A DNA stretch of 15,468 bases from Bacillota bacterium (lineage in GTDB: Bacteria; Bacillota; Dethiobacteria; DTU022). Of the stretch, positions 11,600 to 15,468 are shown piece by piece. Position 1 is the first letter of the stretch. Each line of letters starts with the position of its first letter. The translations under genes and the position numbers were made by a program. Under the pieces are notes generated by a model that saw only the letters and a program-made list of their open reading frames with translations, made no database searches and was not told where the DNA came from. Location of the stretch: assembly GCA_012510325.1 (NCBI GenBank), contig JAAZIG010000168.1, positions 1 through 15,468 on the forward strand, read 5' to 3'.

Positions 11600-11628
11600 A
11601 TTTTATCATAGGATAAAGACGCTGTCAA
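11600..11628 (-). promoter_or_regulatory. Near-consensus sigma-A promoter for rpoBC
   Basis: TTGACA (11623-11628), a 17-nt spacer and TAAAAT (11600-11605) preceded by TGA form an extended -10 promoter on the minus strand. A start near 11593 would give a leader of about 154 nt before rpoB. The -35 overlaps the end of the T-tract of the rplL terminator. The design matches the promoter at 3787-3815, although the spacer sequences differ. Confidence 0.87.
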
Positions 11629-11665
11629 ATAAAAAATCAAAATGCCCGCCCATAAATGGGCGGGC
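11627..11665 (-). terminator. Intrinsic terminator after rplL
   Basis: A 9-bp perfect stem, GCCCGCCCA with TGGGCGGGC, around a 4-nt loop (11644-11665) lies 7 nt past the rplL stop. It is followed on the minus strand by a T-rich run containing TTTT and TTTTTT. It should end most rplJL transcripts, so that rpoBC depends mainly on its own promoter plus leakage. Partial termination at this point is also known for the E. coli rplL-rpoB gap. Confidence 0.9.
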
Positions 11666-11672
11666 AGGGGCT

Positions 11673-12047
11673 CTACTTTAACTCGACGAGGCCGCCGACC
11701 TCTTCGATCTTCGCTTTGATCGCTTCTGCTTCCTCTTTGCCAATCTTCTCCTTGACCGCTTTGGGGGCTTCATCAACGAGCTGCTTCGCTTCCTTCAGCC
11801 CCAGGCCGGTCAGCTCGCGGACAACCTTGATCACCTGGATCTTCTTTTCACCCGGTCCGGTGAGCACGACATCAAATTCGTCCTTCTCCTCTTCCGCCGC
11901 TTCAGCAGCCCCGGCACCGGGAACAGCAACGGCCATCGGCGCAGCAGCGCTGACCCCAAACTCCTCCTCGAGGGCTTTGACCAGCTCGGAGAGCTCAAGC
12001 ACGGTCAGCTCTTTGACCGCTTCCATGATTTCATTCACTTTAGACAT
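11673..12047 (-). CDS. rplL: 50S ribosomal protein L7/L12
   Basis: L7/L12 forms the mobile stalk dimers that recruit and stimulate the translational GTPases. The 124-residue length is typical. The N-terminal dimer and L10-binding helix region is residues 1-32. An Ala/Gly/Pro-rich hinge covers about 33-55, and the C-terminal globular domain contains K-I-Q-V-I-K-V-V-R-E and G-L-G-L-K-E-A-K. The ATG has AAAGGAG with an 8-nt spacer and lies 45 nt after rplJ. The two are cotranscribed so that stalk proteins are made together; any L12 excess over L10 must come from stronger translation initiation. The gene ends in TAG, 7 nt before the terminator. Confidence 0.99.
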   Translation of the reverse strand: MSKVNEIMEAVKELTVLELSELVKALEEEFGVSAAAPMAVAVPGAGAAEAAEEEKDEFDVVLTGPGEKKIQVIKVVRELTGLGLKEAKQLVDEAPKAVKEKIGKEEAEAIKAKIEEVGGLVELK

Positions 12048-12092
12048 GCCATCTTCTCCTTTAAATGTTCAAATTTACCCGCCGCTCCGCCC

Positions 12093-12617
12093 TCAGGCAG
12101 ACTCTTTCTGGCGGCTGATTGCATCGAGAGCGTAGACCAACTTGCGGATATTGCCCTGCAAAACATTGGCCAGACCGGAGAGCGGCGCCTGAAAAGCCCC
12201 GCAGACCCGGGCCAGCAAAATTTCACGGGGAGGAATCTCTCCGAGAGCCTTGACCTCATCAGGGGTCAGGGTTTTCCCCGACAGAAGCCCTCCCTTCACC
12301 GCAAGCGCTTCATGTTCCCGGCTGAAATGAAGAAACACCCGGGCTGCACCGACGGGATCGTCGCTGGTATAAGCCAGTGCGGTGGGCCCTTCAAGAAATG
12401 GCTCCAGCACGGTCAGCTCGACCCTCCGGCAGGCCAGCCTGGTGAGGGTGTTTTTCACCACGCGGTAACGGCAGCCCTCCGCTTTTAACTGACGCCGCAG
12501 CTCGGTAACATCAGCCACATTCAAACCGCGATAGTCGGCGGCGATAACGAGCTCTGCTGCCTCCAGCTCGTGGGCCATCTCTTCAACGAATTCCTCTTTG
12601 GCCTTTCTCGTAATCAA
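12093..12617 (-). CDS. rplJ: 50S ribosomal protein L10, TTG start
   Basis: L10 anchors the L7/L12 dimers to the 23S rRNA GTPase-associated region and represses its own operon through the RNA leader upstream. Family segments are D-Y-R-G-L-N-V-A-D-V-T-E-L-R at about 28-41, the V-V-K-N-T-L-T-R-L-A stretch and a hydrophobic C-terminal helix that binds L12. The frame extends to a GTG at 12624-12626, but that codon is part of the Shine-Dalgarno GGAGGTG (12624-12630). TTG at 12615-12617 stands 6 nt downstream and gives M-I-T-R-K-A-K-E-E, which aligns with known L10 starts, for 174 residues. I prefer the TTG; only three residues differ. Confidence 0.96.
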   Translation of the reverse strand: MITRKAKEEFVEEMAHELEAAELVIAADYRGLNVADVTELRRQLKAEGCRYRVVKNTLTRLACRRVELTVLEPFLEGPTALAYTSDDPVGAARVFLHFSREHEALAVKGGLLSGKTLTPDEVKALGEIPPREILLARVCGAFQAPLSGLANVLQGNIRKLVYALDAISRQKESA

Positions 12618-12623
12618 TCGCTT

Positions 12624-12630
12624 CACCTCC
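12624..12630 (-). promoter_or_regulatory. rplJ: Shine-Dalgarno deciding the rplJ start
   Basis: GGAGGTG on the minus strand contains the upstream GTG that would otherwise be called as the start. The 6-nt spacing to TTG 12615-12617 is normal, whereas initiation at the GTG would leave no usable ribosome binding site. Confidence 0.75.
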
Positions 12631-12676
12631 CCTTGTCACCGGCTAAAACTGCTGCTCCAGAGCGCCTGAATAAGGG

Positions 12677-12710
12677 CAAAATCAAAGGCTTCCCATAGGT
12701 TGGAAAGCCT
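12677..12710 (-). terminator. Attenuator hairpin in the L10 leader
   Basis: AGGCTTTCC (12702-12710) pairs with GGGAAGCCT (12686-12694), giving 9 bp with one G-U around a 7-nt loop. TTTGATTTTG (12677-12686) follows on the minus strand. The element lies between the L10-binding domain and rplJ. In Firmicutes, L10 leaders typically control such a terminator, so bound L10 would favour its formation and shut off rplJL. Confidence 0.75.
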
Positions 12711-12799
12711 CCTCAGCCGCCGCTGCTACAGTCGGCGCCGGTGCTCTTCCTCGGCAGGCGGAAACCATTAAACTGATCGTACCTGCTGTCTATGGAATG
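12677..12799 (-). ncRNA. Ribosomal protein L10 leader (cis-regulatory RNA)
   Basis: The minus strand carries the two hallmark strands of Gram-positive L10 leaders: TAGACAGCAGG near 12782-12792 and CCTGCCGAGGA near 12748-12758. GCAGG (12782-12786) pairs with CCTGC (12754-12758), with the flanking AGACA and CGAGGA forming the internal loop that L10 recognises. The core spans about 12743-12799 and is followed by the attenuator hairpin. This matches the known family of L10(L12)4-binding leaders that give feedback control of rplJL. I recognised it by eye; a covariance model search for the L10_leader family would settle it. Confidence 0.88.
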
Positions 12800-12801
12800 A
12801 C

Positions 12802-12831
12802 ACTATCGCATTTATTTTGCTGACGCGTCAA
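12802..12831 (-). promoter_or_regulatory. Probable promoter for the L10 leader and rplJL
   Basis: TTGACG (12826-12831) and GATAGT (12802-12807) are separated by 18 nt, and TGC directly before the -10 makes it an extended element. A start near 12795 would place the L10 leader core at the very 5' end of the RNA, as expected. It is weaker than the rpoBC and str promoters, with 5/6 matches at -35 and 4/6 at -10. Confidence 0.6.
12821..12830 (-). repeat. 10-bp perfect palindrome overlapping the -35
   Basis: TGACGCGTCA is a perfect palindrome and contains five of the six -35 bases of the promoter above. Its place would suit an operator, but a palindrome of this length can arise by chance and I know no regulator that matches it. 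Confidence 0.4.
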
Positions 12832-12872
12832 CCCAAACAAAAATTCTCCGCGCGGGCTCGCCAGAAAGCGCG

Positions 12873-13577
12873 CTATTTCCCGAGAGCGGCGGCCCTTTGC
12901 GGATTGATCCTTACCCCCGGGCCCATCGTTGAACTGACGGTAACAGTTCTGATATATTGCCCTTTCGCCGCCGGCGGCCTTGCTTTGACCAGAGCCTCGA
13001 TAACAGTGTTAAAGTTTTGCAGAAGTTGCTCCGGAGCAAAAGAGAGCTTCCCGATGGGCAGATGAATATTGCCCGCCTTCTCGGTGCGAAACTCCACCTT
13101 CCCCGCTTTGATCTCTTCAATTGTCCGCTGCAGATCGAAGGTGATGGTTCCGCTTTTCGGATTGGGCATCAGGCCCCGGGGGCCCAAGATCCGCCCGAGC
13201 TTCCCCACGGTCCCCATCATATCAGGGGTGGCCACGGCTATATCGAAGTCGAGCCAGCCGCCCTGAATCTTCTCGGCCAGTTCGTCGCCGCCAACAAAAT
13301 CGGCGCCGGCAGCCTCAGCCTCCCTCATCTTTTCTCCCTTGGCAAAGACAAGCACCCGGACGCTCTTGCCGGTGCCGTGTGGCAAAACCACCGACCCGCG
13401 AACCTGCTGGTCGGCATGTTTCGGGTTCACCCCGAGCCTGACGGCAAGCTCAACGGTCTCGTCAAAGGCGGCCCGGCCGGAGCTTTTGACCAGCTCCAGC
13501 GCCTCCTCCGGAGTGTAGTAGTTCTCGCGGTCGATCTTTTCCCTTGCTTCGCGGTATTTCTTGCCATGTTCAGCCAT
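12873..13577 (-). CDS. rplA: 50S ribosomal protein L1
   Basis: L1 forms the mobile L1 stalk that helps release deacylated tRNA from the E site, and in several bacteria it represses its own mRNA. The 234-residue length is typical. Seen are the basic N-terminus, the domain I R-G-S-V-V-L-P-H-G-T-G-K segment at about 60-71, A-T-P-D-M-M-G-T-V-G-K-L-G-R-I-L-G-P-R-G-L-M-P-N-P at about 116-140, and the C-terminal V-S-S-T-M-G-P-G-V-R rRNA-contact loop. The ATG has GGGGAGG (13586-13592) with an 8-nt spacer. It follows rplK after 81 nt. The stop is TAG, about 40 nt before the rplJL promoter -35; I see no clear terminator between them. Confidence 0.99.
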   Translation of the reverse strand: MAEHGKKYREAREKIDRENYYTPEEALELVKSSGRAAFDETVELAVRLGVNPKHADQQVRGSVVLPHGTGKSVRVLVFAKGEKMREAEAAGADFVGGDELAEKIQGGWLDFDIAVATPDMMGTVGKLGRILGPRGLMPNPKSGTITFDLQRTIEEIKAGKVEFRTEKAGNIHLPIGKLSFAPEQLLQNFNTVIEALVKARPPAAKGQYIRTVTVSSTMGPGVRINPQRAAALGK

Positions 13578-13603
13578 CTCTGCTGCCTCCCCGTGGTTCT
13601 AAC

Positions 13604-13617
13604 GGGCCTGCAGGCCC
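13604..13617 (-). repeat. 14-bp perfect palindrome in the rplK-rplA gap
   Basis: GGGCCTGCAGGCCC is fully self-complementary and could form a 5-bp GC hairpin with a 4-nt loop in the mRNA, 11 nt upstream of the rplA Shine-Dalgarno. No T-tract follows, so it is not a terminator. Control of rplA translation or RNA processing is possible but not shown. Confidence 0.5.
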
Positions 13618-13658
13618 TCCCACAAATTATTTCAACGAGCCCGTCAAAACGGCCCGGC

Positions 13659-14090
13659 TCAAGGCGAAACGACAATCCCCATGCTGCGCGCGGTCCCCTC
13701 AATGATCCGGGCCGCCGCCTCCAGATCGTCGGTGTTGAGATCCTCCATCTTGGACCGGGCGATCTCGAGCACCTTGGCCCGGGGCACCGTCGCCACCTTC
13801 ACCCGGTTCGGCTCTCCGGAAGCTTTGTCCAGACCCGCCGCCTTCTTCAACAGAACCGAAGCGGGCGGGGTCTTTGTAATAAAGCTAAAAGAGCGATCCT
13901 CGAAAACAGTGATTTCAACGGGGATGATCAGCCCGGAATCGGCCGCCGTCCGCTCGTTGAACTCTTTACAAAAAGCCATGATATTAACTGCATGCTGCCC
14001 CAAAGCCGGGCCGACCGGAGGAGCCGGCGTCGCCTTTCCCGCAGGAATCTGCAGCTTGATCATGCCGATCACTTTTTTTCTTCTGGCCAT
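13659..14090 (-). CDS. rplK: 50S ribosomal protein L11
   Basis: L11 binds the GTPase-associated region of 23S rRNA and is needed for RelA-type stringent signalling and thiostrepton binding. The 143 residues match the family. The N-terminal domain has K-L-Q-I-P-A-G-K-A-T-P-A-P-P-V-G-P-A-L-G with the prolines that contact thiostrepton. The C-terminal RNA-binding domain has F-I-T-K-T-P-P-A-S-V-L-L-K-K-A and ends G-T-A-R-S-M-G-I-V-V. The ATG is preceded by AGGGAGGG with about a 9-nt spacer. It follows nusG by 32 nt and precedes rplA by 81 nt, the usual nusG-rplK-rplA order. Confidence 0.99.
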   Translation of the reverse strand: MARRKKVIGMIKLQIPAGKATPAPPVGPALGQHAVNIMAFCKEFNERTAADSGLIIPVEITVFEDRSFSFITKTPPASVLLKKAAGLDKASGEPNRVKVATVPRAKVLEIARSKMEDLNTDDLEAAARIIEGTARSMGIVVSP

Positions 14091-14122
14091 TCAAACAACC
14101 CTCCCTGAGCAAGCGCCGCTGC

Positions 14123-14680
14123 CTAATATTTCTCCACCTGATGAAAACCGAGCTCAACCGGGGTCTCCCGGCCGAACATGGAGACCAGCACTTTGACCGT
14201 CCCCTTCTCCTGGTTGATCTCTTCAACAGTGCCCTCAAAATTCTTAAAGGGGCCGCCGATGACGCGGACCACCTGACCGACTTCAAAATCGATGCGCGGT
14301 TTTCCTTCCGCAGCCATTCCCATTTGCCGCATGATCCGGTTAATCTCCTTCTCGGTCAGGGAGACGGGCTTGGAGCCGGGACCGACAAAACCGGTCACTC
14401 CGGGGGTGTTGCGCACCGCGGACCACGAATCATCATCGAGGATCATCTCCACCATGATATAGCCGGGGAAAACCTTTTTCTCCACGGTTTTCTTCTTGCC
14501 CCCCTTGCTGGTGATCTCCTTTTCCGTGGGGACAAGGATGCGGAAGATGCGGTCTTGCATATTCATCGATTCAACCCGCCGGAGCAGATTGGTCTCGACC
14601 CGGTTTTCGTAACCGGAATAAGTATGGATCACATACCATTTTTTTAAAGAATCAGTTTCCGTTTCCGTTTGTGCATTCAT
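14123..14680 (-). CDS. nusG: Transcription termination/antitermination factor NusG
   Basis: NusG binds RNA polymerase and affects pausing and termination, and it links transcription to translation. The 185 residues include the NGN domain (about 14-115) with W-Y-V-I-H-T-Y-S-G-Y-E-N and V-F-P-G-Y-I-M-V-E. A linker of about 20 residues follows, then the C-terminal KOW domain (about 133-161, G-P-F-K-N-F-E-G) and the family ending M-F-G-R-E-T-P-V-E-L. The first 13 residues, rich in Thr and Glu, are an extra lead compared with B. subtilis NusG. The ATG at 14678-14680 has no ribosome binding site at normal distance, and no other in-frame start is available before the NGN domain. AAGGAG lies 34 nt upstream with a hairpin in between. 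Confidence 0.98.
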   Translation of the reverse strand: MNAQTETETDSLKKWYVIHTYSGYENRVETNLLRRVESMNMQDRIFRILVPTEKEITSKGGKKKTVEKKVFPGYIMVEMILDDDSWSAVRNTPGVTGFVGPGSKPVSLTEKEINRIMRQMGMAAEGKPRIDFEVGQVVRVIGGPFKNFEGTVEEINQEKGTVKVLVSMFGRETPVELGFHQVEKY

Positions 14681-14720
14681 GAAAAACGGAGAGTAGGCTT
14701 CTCTCCACAGCTCACTCCTT
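14681..14720 (-). promoter_or_regulatory. nusG: Unusual nusG initiation region with hairpin between SD and ATG
   Basis: AAGGAG (14715-14720) is the only strong Shine-Dalgarno and is 34 nt from the ATG. In between, GGAGAG (14701-14706) and CTCTCC (14688-14693) form a perfect 6-bp stem with a 7-nt loop, extendable by two wobble pairs. A short T-run (14682-14686) follows. Folding would shorten the effective spacing to about 11-15 nt. The same element could instead act as a weak terminator. AAGGAG also stands 6 nt from a GTG (14706-14708) that opens an 18-codon frame overlapping the nusG start. Confidence 0.5.
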
Positions 14721-14741
14721 CAACCTTGAAAGTACAGCCAG

Positions 14742-14936
14742 CTACCTGGTGATCACCAGACGCAAGAGCGCCAAAAAGATATTGTCCAGACCCCAGAACA
14801 GCAGCCCGAAAGCGAGGACGGCGAAGACAACCACACCGGTATAAACCATGAACTCCCGCCTGTTGGGCCACTGCACCCTTTTCAGCTCTGCGCGCACGTC
14901 GCGCAGGTATTGTCCGATCCGCTGCAGTAGTTTCAT
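14742..14936 (-). CDS. secE: Preprotein translocase subunit SecE
   Basis: SecE clamps the SecY channel in the cytoplasmic membrane. The 64-residue product has the hallmark amphipathic segment L-K-R-V-Q-W-P-N-R-R-E at about 18-28, then one membrane span at about 30-52 and a short C-terminus. This is the short single-span form found outside Enterobacteria. The frame is open to a GTG at 14982-14984, but ATG 14934-14936 gives the normal SecE start and has GGAGAGG (14948-14954) 11 nt upstream. It follows rpmG by 52 nt and precedes nusG by 61 nt. Confidence 0.95.
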   Translation of the reverse strand: MKLLQRIGQYLRDVRAELKRVQWPNRREFMVYTGVVVFAVLAFGLLFWGLDNIFLALLRLVITR

Positions 14937-14988
14937 TGAACTGATCGCCTCTCCGATACTGGAATGGCAGAGCGATTCCGGCACACCG

Positions 14989-15138
14989 CTATTTGGTTTC
15001 CTTGTGCAGCGTATGCCCCTTGCAGCGCGGACAATATTTCTTCATCTCGAGCCTTTCGGGATTGTTTTTCTTGTTTTTATGGCTGCTGTAATTTCGCTCC
15101 CGGCACTGCGTACATTCCAGATGTATGATTACGCGCAT
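14989..15138 (-). CDS. rpmG: 50S ribosomal protein L33, zinc-ribbon type
   Basis: This is a 49-residue frame starting M-R-V-I-I-H-L-E-C-T-Q-C and ending H-T-L-H-K-E-T-K before TAG. L33 is a small 50S protein near the E site. The two pairs C9/C12 and C36/C39 form the zinc ribbon of the C+ form, which implies zinc-dependent folding. In some bacteria that form is replaced by a cysteine-free paralogue when zinc is scarce. The ATG at 15136-15138 has AGGTGG (15146-15151) with a 7-nt spacer. The place before secE-nusG is the normal Gram-positive context and supports the call. Confidence 0.97.
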   Translation of the reverse strand: MRVIIHLECTQCRERNYSSHKNKKNNPERLEMKKYCPRCKGHTLHKETK

Positions 15139-15194
15139 ATTATTACCACCTGCCTGCTTAACTTCCGCTTTAACTTACCACAATTCAGTCAACT

Positions 15195-15210
15195 GGATCA
15201 ACCATGATCC
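15195..15210 (-). repeat. Inverted repeat in the tuf-rpmG gap
   Basis: GGATCA (15195-15200) and TGATCC (15205-15210) are perfect 6-bp arms around a 4-base centre, between the tuf terminator and rpmG. It could be an RNA hairpin or a protein site. I found no good promoter in this 134-nt gap. TTGATC and TAAGTT with an 18-nt spacer are the nearest candidates and are weak. Confidence 0.35.
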
Positions 15211-15220
15211 TGCTCCAGGG

Positions 15221-15256
15221 AAACAATAAAGGGGCAGGAGCACCTTCCCCCGCCCC
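15221..15256 (-). terminator. Intrinsic terminator after the right-hand tuf
   Basis: On the minus strand GGGGCGGGGG pairs with CTCCTGCCCC (15231-15256), giving 10 bp with two G-U pairs around a 6-nt loop. TTTATTGTTT (15221-15230) follows. It lies about 17 nt past the tuf stop and should separate tuf from rpmG-secE-nusG. Confidence 0.82.
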
Positions 15257-15272
15257 GGCGCTTCAACAAAAG

Positions 15273-15468
15273 CTAGGTCGTGATCTCGGTAACCACTCCG
15301 GCACCGACAGTGCGGCCGCCCTCGCGAATGGCGAAGCGCAGGCCCTTCTCGATGGCCACCGGGGTGATCAGCGCGATATCCATATTGATATCATCGCCGG
15401 GCATGACCATCTCCACACCCTCGGGCAGCGTGATCGAACCGGTCACATCGGTCGTCCGCAGGTAAAAC
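15273..15468 (-). CDS. tuf: Elongation factor Tu, C-terminal 65 codons (gene runs off the right edge)
   Basis: The frame reads F-Y-L-R-T-T-D-V-T-G-S-I at the edge and ends R-T-V-G-A-G-V-V-T-E-I-T-T before TAG at 15273-15275. This is the end of EF-Tu domain 3, with the P-E-G-V-E-M-V-M-P-G-D and R-F-A-I-R-E-G-G-R-T-V motifs. It is a second tuf copy, since the left edge holds the start of another tuf in the same orientation. A tuf gene before rpmG-secE-nusG is common in Clostridia. The two visible parts do not overlap in the protein, so their identity cannot be compared here. Confidence 0.98.
   Translation of the reverse strand, partial: FYLRTTDVTGSITLPEGVEMVMPGDDINMDIALITPVAIEKGLRFAIREGGRTVGAGVVTEITT

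Noticed and set aside
11570..11624. 7-bp inverted repeat CAGCGTC/GACGCTG flanking the rpoBC -10
   Set aside because: A 7-bp match in a 230-nt gap is expected by chance about once, and the arms are not symmetric around any promoter element.
13578..13658. Promoter in the rplK-rplA gap from TTGACG and AATAAT
   Set aside because: The spacing between the two hexamers is only about 10 nt, too short for a sigma-A promoter.
12957..14108. 383-codon plus-strand frame opposite rplA and rplK
   Set aside because: Fully overlaps two certain ribosomal protein genes; no family features.
14937..15272. A tRNA gene such as tRNA-Trp between tuf, rpmG and secE, as found in some Firmicutes
   Set aside because: I read both gaps for a cloverleaf, the T-loop GTTCGA motif and acceptor pairing and saw none; the gaps around rpmG are also short.

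Overview
This window is a core translation/transcription locus of a bacterium, with every gene on the minus strand, so it reads from right to left. Gene order in the direction of transcription is tuf (3' end only), rpmG, secE, nusG, rplK, rplA, rplJ, rplL, rpoB, rpoC, an L7Ae-type K-turn protein gene (ybxF/rplGB-like), rpsL, rpsG, fusA, tuf (5' end only). This is the Gram-positive arrangement of the rplKAJL-rpoBC and str clusters. The evidence for a GC-rich Clostridia-like Firmicute is the L7Ae-like gene between rpoC and rpsL, an L10-type RNA leader before rplJ, a zinc-ribbon L33, a single-span SecE, strong AGGAGG-type ribosome binding sites, two tuf copies, and an S12 of 124 residues without the insertion found in Bacillus. 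I cannot name a genus from the sequence alone.

Right part (15468 to 12873): a tuf copy ends and is followed by a good intrinsic terminator. Then come rpmG (49 aa), secE (64 aa), nusG, rplK and rplA, closely spaced and probably cotranscribed. I see no convincing promoter for this group. nusG has an unusual initiation region, with the Shine-Dalgarno sequence separated from its ATG by a hairpin.

Middle part (12872 to 7627): a promoter and an L10 leader with its own attenuator hairpin precede rplJ-rplL. After rplL comes a strong terminator whose T-tract runs straight into a near-consensus extended -10 promoter. That promoter gives rpoBC a leader of about 150 nt, which contains a possible 21-codon reading frame ending inside the rpoB Shine-Dalgarno sequence.

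Left part (7569 to 1): rpoC is followed by a second promoter of the same design (TTGACA, 17-nt spacer, TGATAAAAT). It appears to drive the L7Ae-like gene, rpsL, rpsG, fusA and tuf as a separate str unit. No intergenic stretch exceeds 300 bases; the longest are the L10 leader (about 255 nt) and the rplL-rpoB gap (about 230 nt).

The proteins work together as the RNA polymerase core (RpoB, RpoC), the transcription-translation coupling factor NusG, the preprotein channel subunit SecE, the ribosomal L1/L11/L10/L12 stalk region, L33, the decoding-centre protein S12, the 30S head protein S7, and the elongation factors EF-G and EF-Tu. I found no mobile element, CRISPR array, toxin-antitoxin pair or other accessory system. 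The interest lies in the regulatory sites between genes and in the long acidic C-terminal tails on RpoB and RpoC.
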